A stretch of 64,000 nucleotides of DNA from Uranotaenia lowii (lineage: Eukaryota > Arthropoda > Insecta > Diptera > Culicidae), in the NCBI RefSeq assembly GCF_029784155.1, contig NC_073691.1:131626714-131690713 (forward strand). Direction: 5' to 3'. A program made the position numbers and the translations under genes. Of the stretch, positions 53,797 to 64,000 are shown in pieces. Below the pieces are notes generated by a model. The model worked only from the letters and a program-made list of their open reading frames with translations. It did not search any database and was not told where the DNA came from. The stretch's first letter is position 1, and each line of letters begins with the position of its first letter.

Positions 53797-54333
53797 CTAG
53801 GGGAAAATTTTTCCAGATACCTGAGGCAGTTCGACATTAATGTTGCGTTTCAACCATTAGATGAAATTAAAAATGTAATCATTACAAAAACGAAAGACAA
53901 TATCCCAAAAAATAAAAACAATAATGTAGTATATGAAATAGAATGTGGGCAATGCAAAAAGTCATACGTTGGTGAGACTAGCCAGTTTTTAGAGAAACGA
54001 ATCAAACAACATAAAACTACCGTATCAATAAAACAGATAAGCACTGGTCTATCCCAACATTGTTTGGAAACCGGGCATTTATTTGACTTTGAAAACTCTA
54101 AAATTCTAGAACGTGTAACAGGCTACAATGCAAAAATAACTGCCGAAACATTTTATATTAAACTAAAAGGTATTCAGAACGTAGTTAATAGGCAAAAAGA
54201 CTCATGTAGTTTCAAAACAGCTTACGACCCTATCATAACAAAACTGACACAAATAACGACAAGTAAATGTAATCGCAAAACAAAACAAATTGAACCAGAA
54301 CAAATAGTATTGACGAAGGCCAGAAAATTTTAA
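53797..54333 (+). CDS. Penelope-like GIY-YIG endonuclease domain (partial protein)
   Basis: About 178 codons open to TAA at 54331-54333. It starts in the middle of a protein (NFSRYLRQFDINVAFQPLDE), with KNNNVVYEIECGQCKKSYVG and ETSQFLEKRIKQHK forming the GIY-YIG core: the Tyr, Gly, Arg and His of the motif are present, and the later AETFYIK carries the conserved Glu. The domain nicks DNA for retroelement insertion. The RT is not on this piece, so the frame is a remnant, though this domain itself has no stops. The ATG at 53746 often given as start lies inside the hAT-type insertion. Confidence 0.85.
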   Translation, partial: LGENFSRYLRQFDINVAFQPLDEIKNVIITKTKDNIPKNKNNNVVYEIECGQCKKSYVGETSQFLEKRIKQHKTTVSIKQISTGLSQHCLETGHLFDFENSKILERVTGYNAKITAETFYIKLKGIQNVVNRQKDSCSFKTAYDPIITKLTQITTSKCNRKTKQIEPEQIVLTKARKF

Positions 54334-54397
54334 GATTTATTTTAAAATTTGTTTATTAAGTGTAGGATTTGATTTCAAAATATAATTTTAGTGCTCA

Positions 54398-54447
54398 CTG
54401 TCCACTGAAGAGGAGCGAAAGCCTTATTAGCTCGAAACGTCTAGACA
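54398..54447 (+). ncRNA. Hammerhead-ribozyme-like fold of the Penelope-like element
   Basis: CTGAAGA (54405-54411), a hairpin GAGC/GCTC (54413-54416 with 54430-54433), GAAA (54434-54437), then a GTC cleavage-type triplet (54439-54441), enclosed by a helix of TGTC (54399-54402) with GACA (54444-54447). This is the order of a type I hammerhead with a minimal stem III, which is known in Penelope-like elements. One extra G before stem II and one mismatch in stem I weaken it. Confidence 0.55.
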
Positions 54448-54480
54448 ACTGGTAAAAACGTATTTATTTTCTAAAACTCG

Positions 54481-56130
54481 CCGAAAAAACGTCGATTAGA
54501 TTGCATAAAATTCATCGCGGCGATAAAACAAAAATCATTATATAACTTCTTACTTCAGCTTTCTCAAGCATTAGGTGATTTTTTTTTCAAGCAAGTAATA
54601 ACTGACTTACAGCCTTTTTCTCGAAGCATGTTTCTTTCGGATTTTTTGTCTTCGACATTGAATAACTTTAAAATAAATGATTGTAGCTGAAAATTTCCTG
54701 CAAATCATATTTGAGGCACGTTATAAGCTTCCCAAAAAGGGTGTTTGTCATCATTTGACCGCTCCCGGTATGAATAGGTCTCTTTAGTGTTAATTTCTGT
54801 AACAGTTGAATTATCTGAATTAATAATAGAACAATTTAAACAAAAAATATATTCAACACTAGCTTAATATGTTTCAAAATTTAGGCGCGTTATCCGAGCC
54901 ACATTTTTTATCCGAAATCCATTTTTTGAAATGTGCTAAGCTTACCAGAAACGTCGATGAAATAGAAAAATAAAATCTATGTAATAACCGAGCTATGCGC
55001 CTGGATGATATGCAATACCAGAGCGAAAGGGGTTTGTCAATGTATTTCGTTTAATCCGAGATTTCACTTATCTGTGGTGGTTCCTCTACCGACTACCTCT
55101 GGTAAGCAGAGTTCTACTGTACATCCCTTTGCATACCAGCCGGGCGCAAAGCTCGATAATGTATGGATCTTGTGTCAACCTGATGGCTGGGATAGCGAGG
55201 GAGCTCAGAAAACCAGAGCTCGGATACGCGATGTTCTACTATTTAACGTTCCTCCTGACTTTTCGGATAAATGATCTCAATGTTCCATTTTTGGTGTCGC
55301 GCGATATGGTAACCCTACCATAGACGAAATCCCATTTGTACAAATGCGATGAAATTTGCATCGTGTATGACACTGATTTAATAAGCGCGCAAACGGTTTG
55401 AGTAAAATAGGTTGGGATCGAATTTTTATGTGCAAACAACCCTTGTTGGTGTACGTGTTGCATCGTGAGTGTAGTTTGAGTAAACTGAGCTGGTATCTAC
55501 GCCGGTTGTTGACAGCAATTATTCATTTGTTAACAAAAACGGAAAGAAACGGTAGCAACACGGGTGAATTTTGAAAAAATGGAAGTTTCAAAAGACAGTA
55601 ACTATCCGGGTTCCGGATGATGCAGAAATTTTGTGATCCTGAACCTAACCGGACGAATATTTCGTTAATCGTGTGTTTTGGAAATGATTCAAGGAGAACC
55701 CCGTTATGATAAAATGCTGCAGAAGGCAAATAAAGTTTATCGGCGAAGAAAGGGTTTACACCGGCACCTGGCAGATATATTTACGACGCCAGATAAGCCC
55801 AAACGAAGAGGATCAGCTAGTAGAAACAGAAAATGAACCAGCATGAATTTCTGTCATGTTCTGATCTTTGCGTTCTACATTGTATCAACATTGGTAATGA
55901 ACTTTCGAACTCAACGTTAAAGCGTTGATGCAATTTGAAACAAATAGAACTTAAAAGAAATCGCTGAATAACGCCATTCGTTTTTGAAGTTCAACCGCCA
56001 TAACCGTTTATCTGAAATAATTTCACATCGCGTTTTTTTATGGATAAGTAAAAGTTGTTTTGACGAAACAACTGTGCACAAAATATTCTACGTCGCGATT
56101 ATAACACGTTTTTATTGGTTGATTATTGGC
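54481..56130. other. Intergenic, no recognised gene
   Basis: AT-rich to mixed sequence with short open frames only. A few short segments near 55720-55830 resemble decayed coding sequence but no family could be named. Confidence 0.4.
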
Positions 56131-56138
56131 AGCTCTAC

Positions 56139-56609
56139 AAATGGCAAACGGAGTAGCGGACGGAACAGCAGCGGGAATTTTGGAAAGAATTCATCGGGAT
56201 GTACCAAAACTTTCCAAAGTTGTGGAAAGTGAAAAGCAATTGCTACAAAGAACGATATAAGAAGAACGAGGCGAAAGTCCTAGTGCAATCCTCATTCAGA
56301 TAGGATGAGTGCACGCACAGAATCAACACGTTACGGACTTCCTACAGGAGCGAATAAAAAATTATGAAAGCAAGCATTAAATCTGGTGGAGGGACAGAAG
56401 ACGTTTACATGTCAAATTTGAGGTTTTTCGACAAGTTCGACTTCTTAAGGGACCAAGAAAGCCAAATTAAAGGAACATCTACACTGGACGAAGAAGAATT
56501 TCTGGAAAGAAATAATGAAACGGAGATACAGTATTTAAATATTATGTTTTTTATTCATCAATTGATTTATTACTGGAATAAGTTATTTTGCCACGGTAAA
56601 GTACCTTGA
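56139..56609 (+). pseudogene. MADF-domain remnant (Harbinger partner protein)
   Basis: In frame from about 56170: EFWKEFIGMYQNFPKLWKVK then SNCYKERYKKNEAKVLV, the pattern of a MADF DNA-binding domain (aromatic and Leu/Trp positions, then a basic helix). A TAG lies just before it and another soon after. A separate 81-codon frame (56364-56609) with an acidic stretch may be the C-terminal half. It lies tail-to-tail with a Harbinger transposase remnant; PIF/Harbinger elements usually carry a second gene for a Myb/MADF-like protein. Confidence 0.5.
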
Positions 56610-57049
56610 TCCCTATTATAATATTGTGCGAAATGGAGGCGCACCTGTTTGGCGAACACTGCGGTGTTCCGACCTTGAAGCTGTTCCAACGAAAGCAATG
56701 ATCCATCCACATGCCAGTCTGCATTTGTCACTTCCCCTGTTATAATATTTTCGAGCTGGAAACCACCTATGTTGTAGGCCTCACCTCTCTTTGTACAAAA
56801 GAAATTGTGGAGATGCGTACACCTGAGAGCTACAAGGCGTGCTTTTTAGAGGCTCAAGTTTATCTTCCTAAACAAAACTCTAAATCGCGATGGCAAAATA
56901 CTGAAAGCAATCTTGCTGAACAAAAATTTGATAATAGATGATAATGCTTATAAATAAATTCTAGTCGCTCATTTTTACCATCCTCCTTTCTACTAACTTT
57001 CTATCTAACTATAAAGTTTCATTATCTTGAGATGTCCCTACTAAAAAGG

Positions 57050-57375
57050 ACATCACTTTTCACCGATAAACCGAACAACAATTCTTCAAGCTCCAGAGAG
57101 CCTTTAAGTCCATAAGGGGAAATGCATCATTCGGGTGTTTCATAACACTGTTCGGCAAATTTTCAAGGCTGAGGGATACCAAGGGTTTGGTCCACGAGTC
57201 GTTTGTAAAATTTTGTGTTCGAGAAAATACCTCCGTCAGATATTCCTCCGTTTGTCCCTGCATCGATCATGATGAATTTATAGTTCGTGTTTGCAACTGC
57301 AATCAACACGATGGAGTGTTTGTAATTAAAGTAGTAGGAGTCACTTCCTGCCCAGTGATTTTTTTAGTTCATTTT
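57050..57375 (-). pseudogene. PIF/Harbinger transposase remnant
   Basis: Minus strand: GSDSYYFNYKHSIVLIAVAN followed by YKFIMIDAGTNGGISDGGIF and SNTKFYKRLVDQTLGIP is the middle of a DDE_Tnp_4 (Harbinger) transposase, with the second catalytic Asp in IDAG and the SDGG turn. A frameshift then leads to DAFPL-type sequence. Upstream and downstream parts are lost or too decayed. Sequence beyond its 3' end (to about 56930) is the source of the repeats at 1200 and 5521. Confidence 0.82.
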
Positions 57376-57770
57376 CCACTTCGCAGCGAAATGAATCCCA
57401 AGCGCAAATGCGAAACCGAAGTTGAAACAAAATTGTCGCGTAAATTGCCGGAGTGAACGCGACCTTTGAGTGAGTAATTTTTTAGGTATTAAGTATGTTG
57501 TATGAAAATGATAATCAAATTAACGTACTAAAACTAAAATTTGTGTTTATAATATCGGTTTCAATTGTCCACGCTTGCCCACGGAGGAAAGATAGTCCAA
57601 AAACTCACTTTTTTCTGTCCCGGTTTTTTACTTTTGTTTTTTTTTTTAATTTAAACTTTCCTGCTTTATTCCTCCCTTCCATTTTGTCCTTGTGGATCTC
57701 ATCGTGGATGCTTATATTATAATTAGTTGTTGCTACACTTATCAAAATCTGAACTACCCTAAGATCAGCC
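57376..57770. other. Intergenic, no recognised gene
   Basis: Possibly the 5' part of the Harbinger element; no coding recognised. Confidence 0.35.
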
Positions 57771-57789
57771 GTCCTCTTCGATTCCCGCG

Positions 57790-59071
57790 GCTTTTTTGGG
57801 TGATGCCCTTTTCTACCAGTATAAGTATACTTTTCCTCAGAGTGACCGCAAAATCAAAACTATAAACTTCTTAAAAATATTGTATGCGTTTACGGCGCTG
57901 TCTTTGTTGAGAAGATCCTTGAACAATTTTTGTCGATAAAACACTCTCCATCGATTTTTCGAAATTTGTTAACTCTTCTTCATTCTTTGGAGGAAAACAC
58001 ACAATTGAATTTTCGCATTCCTCCAAGCTCACGTGTTGAAAAGTCTGGAACGATGATGAAACAATTTTCAAACTGTGACTTATTCCAGTCCGTAGAAAAT
58101 TCTGTGCATTCACACGCTTGGCTCTTTAGAAGAACCAGATATCGGTTAAAAAACTTTAACATGCCAAAATCAGTGCAAATCGAAACAGAGTTTTCAACAA
58201 CAAAAATACTTACTGTTTTAGTCTTCGAATGTTGTTTTGTTTTCCTACTTTTGTGTCTTCAATGTTTTTAAACATTTTGATGGACATATTTACACATTTG
58301 CACGCTCATATTTAAATAGTCCTCACAATATTTCAACAACATTTAAATGAAATTCTCACATAAATTTGTTATTGTTTTGTTTAACGCCAATGGAATGAAC
58401 ATCGTCATGGGTATCATCATCATCTTCGTTCACCTGATAAGGTCTTTTATCGTACCTTAGATTACTCGGTCGGTTTTTAGGAGCAAATGCTCGATTTTTT
58501 CAGTTCAGCACGTTGCTTACTACTTTTTAGAACTCTTAAAGAAAATATCACATTCTAGTTCTGAAAATCGGTTATCGGCTAGAACTATCAGTTGATAGAA
58601 AAGGCATCGAACATATTTGAAGAACTTTAATGCAACCTTTTCCGAAGCATTTGCCGAGATCGTTGCTGGTTCATTTGCTCGGCGAGTGCCACTTGTCCAG
58701 GAGCATTCTATTAAGAACTTACGAATGAAAAAGTGGTCAATTTGCTGGTAGCAGCAGATAAATCCGCTATTGCGACCACTTTTGCCTGAAAAATATCTTT
58801 GTATCGTCTTCTGGTCTTTCAAATATTTCTCAATTTGATTCAATTTTCCTAGGATTAAGCACCGAATAGATGATATGTTGCTTAGGGACCTTGCGCACCG
58901 GTACTCCAAAAGCATTTCCACACAGGGTTGGAGATGTGCAATCAAATGAAAGATTTTCATCTGATTTTCCATCACCTCTCCCAAAACCTGTGTGACAGTT
59001 GGAGACTCGTCAGATTCCATGACCGTATCGGGTGTGAGGACTACCATCACATCAAGCGAATCGTCAGGGAC
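57790..59071 (-). CDS. Doubtful minus-strand gene, DUF4806-like
   Basis: An open segment at 59071-58520 starts after a good acceptor (TTCTTTCACAG) as VPDDSLDVMVVLTPDT, with a coiled-coil-like middle (QVLGEVMENQMKIFHLIAHL). A second segment at 58113-57871 contains CFPPKNEEELTNFEKSMES, similar in style to the start of DUF4806 domains, followed in another frame by YTGRKG..K. Exon joins between the two were not established, and there are stops after each. It may be a diverged gene or a pseudogene; function unknown. Confidence 0.3.
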
Positions 59072-59409
59072 CTGTGAAAGAACATAACTTGCGTTGTTTC
59101 ATTGTGTTCGAAGCTATAAAAATAAAACTTTATTTATGCACTTTTGACAATATGAGAGTGCCATTTACATATGTCCTGTTTAATAATTTGTTTGGTTAAT
59201 AAAACATACCGTTTCCTGTGTCTGATGAGCCCGTAGCGTTAAAGTCAGTGGTTTTTGTTAGAGGCGTTCTGTACTCTATTTACTTGTTACGATATAGATG
59301 GATCTACTTCAGTTGCTGTATCCAGCTGACCTTACATCTTCTCGAGATCATACTCAGCCAGCCTGCTTCCGCGTTGGAAGTTCCCGTTTTCTCACGCAGT
59401 TTATACGAT
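59072..59409. other. Intergenic or intron, nothing recognised
   Basis: AT-rich stretch upstream of the doubtful minus-strand gene; no terminal repeats or tRNA-like sequence seen. Confidence 0.4.
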
Positions 59410-59417
59410 CCCAATTC

Positions 59418-60535
59418 CAGTGTTCGGCATCGCTAACTGAAAAAATAGCGTCGCTAATTAGATCGCTAACTTATTCAAAGTTAGCGATCGCTAATAAAAT
59501 ACGCTAAATGTGCCGAAAAAGTTATCGCTTTAAGCTTAAAGCGCTAATCGCTAATCGCTAACTGTTGAACAACATAAAGGCCGGAACAAATATCGAATTC
59601 TCGATTTTTCCAACTCCTCAAGGGGGAATAAATAATGTTTCAAGTATTTCATTTAAAATTAGATAAATTGATCGAATTTTCATACAATTATATGAGCAAA
59701 ACAAAAACTGTCAAAGATGAGAATTTCAACAACTCTCTGTGTTCTACAATTACAGCAAAAGAACAGAATGTAGAAAGATGGGAGATATCTCTTTTTTTAT
59801 TTAAATTTAGGTTAAAAATTTACCCAATTTATCTGCTTTGTGCAAAGTAGATAGTATGCAATTTCGTTGCAAACAATCTTTTGTGCAATTCATTTCTTTT
59901 TGTTGTTTTTTGAATTATTTTACATTCTCATAATTTAAAATCTTCAAACTGTTCTCCCCTTTTTCAAACTTGCAGGAGCATTGTCAAACGTAAACATATA
60001 TACAATTTCTATTTGAACTGAAAACGAATGCTACAATGGTTATGTTATCTTATTTTTATATGAACTGATCTGTAAAATTTCTTAAAAATTGTATTGTGAA
60101 AAGTAAATATCTTAACCATTTGAAGACAAATGTTGATGAATGGATGTTAAAAATAGTTTTGTATTGTTTAGTACCTTTTCTTGTTATCTTTTTCTGTTGC
60201 GAAAAAAAGTGCTAGAAAAGAGAGAAATGACACTAATTACATCTTTTCTCTAACTCGAGTACCCAATCCTCCAACTAGTCTAATTAAGCAATCAGGCTGA
60301 TGCCCAATGTCACCTTAACTTGATTAATGACAAAAAGTTTATTTTGTCACTTATAATTCGGGAAGTTGATACAAATAAATGAGAGTTAGCGATCTTCAAT
60401 TAGCGGAACCAAAAAAATAGCGGAACTTTTTAATTCGCTAGATCACTCAAAACTTAGCGGCAAAATTAATCCGCTAACGAAAAGTTAGCGGACTAACTAG
60501 CGAATAGCGGATTAGCGCTTTTGTGCCGAACACTG
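59418..60535. mobile_element. Non-autonomous hAT element with TAGCG/CGCTAA motifs
   Basis: 1118 bp from CAGTGTTCGGCATCGCTAAC to the reverse-complement end GCGCTTTTGTGCCGAACACTG-like terminus, with a perfect 8-bp duplication CCCAATTC (59410-59417, 60536-60543). CGCTAA/TTAGCG occurs many times in the first 160 bp and the last 150 bp, in both orientations, while the middle is plain AT-rich sequence. No transposase. Confidence 0.95.
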
Positions 60536-60543
60536 CCCAATTC

Positions 60544-61013
60544 TTATTCGGTTGGATGCCTCCTCGCGGGCTATTTTTAAAAGTGAATGAATTTTCTTCG
60601 GCCACCGTAGAATGCCTTGACATTCCCATCCACTGGACACTACACTACTTTTTCAAAAACTATAAAACCTGTTGGAACACTTATGACAAAGATAGTAGAT
60701 AGACATAAACCATTTTTGCTTATGATAATCAATTTCACAATGTTATCATCAGAAGTTTCTCATAAATTAGATTAAATCGCCGTACGTGGGTACTTCGCTT
60801 TGTTCTGAACGGAGAGTCTTCACGGAAATAATTAATTCCTTTAATTTTAACGCGTTGTTCAGCTGGGTTACCATATCAGCTACCATCGCATCCGTTGCTA
60901 ACATGGACATCCAAGCAACCCACTCCAAAATGAATTCCTTAGGCTCTTTAAATTAAGATCAAGATGGTGGAAGAAAAGGTGTAGAATATGGATTGAACAT
61001 GGAATTCACATCT
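60544..61013. other. Spacer between two hAT elements
   Basis: About 470 bp with nothing recognised; CCAAGCAACCCA at 60912 resembles a motif seen near 4690 and 32630. Confidence 0.4.
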
Positions 61014-61021
61014 CCTGTGCG

Positions 61022-63264
61022 CAGGGATGTCAACCTTCCAGATTTTGTCTGGATCTTCCAGACTTTTTGACCTCCGGCCAGACTTTTTTTTGGTATCCAG
61101 ACTTCCAGATTTTAAGTATTTCTTCCAGACAATTCCAGACATTTTTTTATTGACAAAGTTTTTTTTTTCAAAATTTTAATCTATTTTGGCATTATTGACT
61201 ACTTTAACTGACTGAGGTGGAGTAGAGTTGTTCGAGCTCACTTCGCTCTTATCAACAGCTCGATGGGTTTTGTTCCCGCCGAATGACTCTGACCAAGTTT
61301 GAATCATAATCGTCCGAAATCGGACGAAAACTGTCAAGAATTTGACATTACTCGGTCCGAACGTGCATACTGGGTGAATTTGGAATCATTTCGTCCCGAA
61401 CTTATTTCATCACTGGGCTGTGTGAAAAAGCATATTTAAATACAATGAGACCAGCCGGCGGCCATGTGCCATTCTTTTCTTGGTGTTTCCGTGGCATGAA
61501 AACACGCGTTCTTGCGTCCCGTCCGCGGAAAATGACTGGTTTTTCGGAAATTTTTGAGCAGTTTGAGACAGAGAAAGTGCGGTTTCTAAATGGTCAGGTT
61601 TGCTAGAATTTTTTTAATATGCCCGAGCTTATTTATTATTTCAATCTGAAACCTGAGACTGAAATGAAAAGACTGATATGATTTCTAAGTCAGAATCCGA
61701 AAAACTCAGAAAAAATTGTTGAATGGGCATATTCCCCAACTCGAATCAGTTACTAGAAACGAAAACTCTGTAATCAATTTACATTTGTTTCTAGTATAAA
61801 CATCACAAGTAGTTATTAAAAATTCACAATAATGTGCCTACGTAACATTCCAAACTGGATCATCTACATACATCACAACTTATCAAATTTTACGCCAGAC
61901 ACAAACGCTTCAAACTTTCCAAATCAAATCAATACTATTTTTGATAAAATTCAGCAGCTATGTTGTTATACATATATTGTGAAATTGCAAAAGAAATTGA
62001 AAAACAGTTTTAGACGTTTCATAGCCATTGAAAAAGTAGACATTGACTAATTCAACGTCGCAATCTAGGCTCTGCTAAACTTGGCTGAGATTTCTCAAAA
62101 TGGTGTTAGTTGTCTTAACGAAAACTTTAATCTGAATAGTTATCTAAAAGTGATATCAGAATATTGATATTCTGAATACATACACATTGAAACCTACGAT
62201 GTCTTGTTTAAAATCGTATGTACTCAAGTTATGTTATTTAATGTTACAAAACTTATCTCGACAAGCCTCGTTGGACAAATGCTCGACACGAAGATTTAAA
62301 TAATTTGCTTTTTATATTTACAGTGTTTTTCGGTAATCTATAGCTTCCGGTCAAAATGCCCTAGAATCCACTGCATGGTTCGCATTCAAGTTATTTTATA
62401 CACAAATTAATTCACGCTGTGAAAATATACTTCAAAAGTCGTGCTTAAAATATCTTTAACTTTTACAATTTCTCCTCCGAGGAAAAATTCTAAATCCATT
62501 TTTTAACCTGAATTTTTTGCATTACTTGATAGAATGGTTTTAACAATGAAAAAAGGTTTTCAATATTACCAATCTAGATATGACTGTATGCAATCAGAAA
62601 GGAACAAAATCTTTAACTTTATTTTTTTTCCAATTTGGATCTCGATAACTTTCAATTTATAATAACAATAATAACAATTTCCAAATGAACCTGGATTCCG
62701 GAATAGAAATTGCTAAACAGATGGTTTATATTCTGAACTTTTAATTTTTGATATAACGTATTATTTTAAAATTTTAGTATTGAAATAAGCTTCTCAACTC
62801 CTTGGTAGTGAGGATAGAAATTCGCTGCATCATTTTTCATAGCCAAACATTGAGATAGTGGTTGATGTGTTTCGATTTCAAGGATTTGTGATGTGCATTA
62901 CCAACCAATTGCATTCTTATTTTTGAAAAATCATTTATTTTGGCAGAAATTAACCCAATAACTGGATAGAGCTGTTGAAACTTTGTATTTTGGAACCGAC
63001 AAAAGCTCAACGTGATATCATTTTTCAAATTTTTTAAAAGGAATGATAAAGCTTAATACAATAACCCAAAGAAAATAAAAGAATCAATGTTTTCACTGGT
63101 TGGTGAAATGATCAGAAAAATTTGATGTTCGGGCGTTTTTTTCGTTTTTCGATTCTATTCTCCCCGACTAGCTCAACACTACAATGTTCCAGACATTTAT
63201 ACCCATTTCCAGACATTTCGGCCCAATTGTTCCAGACATTTTTTGAAAATAGATGGCAACCCTG
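61022..63264. mobile_element. Large non-autonomous hAT element with TTCCAGAC motifs
   Basis: 2243 bp from CAGGGATGTCAACC to GGTTGCCATCT-type inverted end AGATGGCAACCCTG, with a perfect 8-bp duplication CCTGTGCG (61014-61021, 63265-63272). TTCCAGA(C) recurs six or more times at the left and at least three times at the right (63185-63245). A less AT-rich block at 61200-61600 lies inside. No transposase was recognised. Confidence 0.93.
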
Positions 63265-63272
63265 CCTGTGCG

Positions 63273-64000
63273 AATAACTTAGAGCTGATTAATTTTTAAT
63301 TCTCATTATTCGTTCAACATTCAGTTTTTATTTCCATATATTTCTAACTCTAAAATCTGCGCTATTAAATTCAAGCTTGATCTTCCTTTTGAAATGTCAT
63401 CTGTTTCGGATTGCTTTGTGTTTCTGTGTCCTTGTCTGTGGCTTTATATGTCTGTTTCTCAAATTTCCAAACAGAACAAATACATATTCCCCTCCTGAGA
63501 GTTGAGAGTAATACCACCTCATTGAAACATCCTGTACCAAAAGGGCGTTTGCGATTCGCCCAGTTATGTTTAAGTTTATTTCTCCTAGATGGCCATACTT
63601 AAAGCCAAGACACCCTCCAAACGGATGGATAAATACAGCGGGAACGTCACTGCCGTTATAAAAGTTAAGCGTTACTTAGAAAACATCATGGCAGCGTACT
63701 GTTTTTTTTCTGGGATTTTCATCCTGTTGGCAGCGTACTGCTCAAGTAACAGGTATTTTGTACAATTCAACTGTTTTTATCAACCGGCATTAATGAATTC
63801 ATCTAATCCTTCTCTCTGAACACTTTTTATACCGAACAACGATATATCGTCGTTTAATACAATGACCAAATATTGCAATAGCTTGTTTTTTGAAAAAAAA
63901 AAAAAAAACAAATAAAAACAATGATCGAATTATTATGCCTGCTATAAAGAACCGTAGACCTTTTGATGCCCTTGCGTTTGTTAAACGATTTCGATTGATG
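63273..64000. other. Terminal stretch, no gene called
   Basis: A 76-codon open frame at 63589-63819 (MAILKAKTPSKRMDKYSGNV then a hydrophobic half) begins in less AT-biased sequence, but I recognise no family and see no splice context. Confidence 0.4.

Larger units (their letters stand above)
53052..54480 (+). mobile_element. Penelope-like element, 3' part with GIY-YIG and ribozyme-like end
   Basis: + strand piece: MALVDRAII and NNYPRNFVANIIKERTHQIY (53055-53230) belong to the segment between RT and endonuclease in Penelope-like proteins; a hAT-type element (53296-53788) interrupts; the GIY-YIG domain follows; and a hammerhead-like fold lies about 70 bp after the stop. The 3' limit is uncertain. 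Confidence 0.82.

Overview
This window is nuclear DNA of an insect, most likely a mosquito (Culicidae). The evidence is one large intron-rich host gene whose protein closely follows Drosophila RhoGAP100F (the fly SYD-1), set in AT-rich DNA with a mosquito-type DD37E mariner, RTE-like and Jockey/CR1-like LINE remnants, a Penelope-like element and many non-autonomous DNA transposons. The genus cannot be read from the sequence.

The host gene lies on the + strand. Eleven consecutive coding exons (2170-36019, GT-AG introns, phases all agree) encode 1740 residues: PDZ domain, long Ser/Pro/Arg-rich linker, C2 domain, RhoGAP domain with its arginine finger, and a Ser/Gly/Thr-rich tail that ends at a stop. 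About the first hundred residues and the promoter lie upstream of the window. Four introns are large (6.8, 7.2 and 13.7 kb, plus the partial upstream one) and hold nearly all the mobile DNA of the first half; the others are 57-303 bp. From 36.0 to about 46.1 kb follows a strikingly repeat-poor, A-rich tract that looks like a very long 3' UTR, interrupted by one Tc1/mariner remnant.

The mobile DNA is layered. (1) Non-autonomous hAT-type elements with perfect 8-bp target duplications: a TAAGGTTGCCAGA-ended family in three copies (14.35, 23.66, 53.30 kb) and single members at 21.74, 59.42 and 61.02 kb, each with short motifs repeated many times near its ends. (2) TA-flanked elements at 4.47, 16.71, 31.18, 26.28 and 40.74 kb. 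(3) A DD37E mariner (26278-30221) interrupted by a 5'-truncated RTE-like LINE with an open 567-codon reading frame and a 24-bp target duplication. (4) A tRNA-headed insertion (31568-32031) whose empty site survives in a paralogous element at 6.6 kb.

The last third (46.1-64 kb) has no clear intact host gene. It holds a Jockey/CR1-like pseudogene, a minus-strand RTE-like LINE broken by two insertions, a Penelope-like element in two opposed pieces with a GIY-YIG domain and a hammerhead-like fold, a decayed PIF/Harbinger element with its MADF partner, and a doubtful minus-strand gene resembling DUF4806 proteins. The most unusual items are the shared architecture of the hAT-type families, the Penelope region with its ribozyme-like fold and in-frame chimera, the captured-looking sequence inside the 16.7 kb element, and the putative 10-kb 3' UTR.
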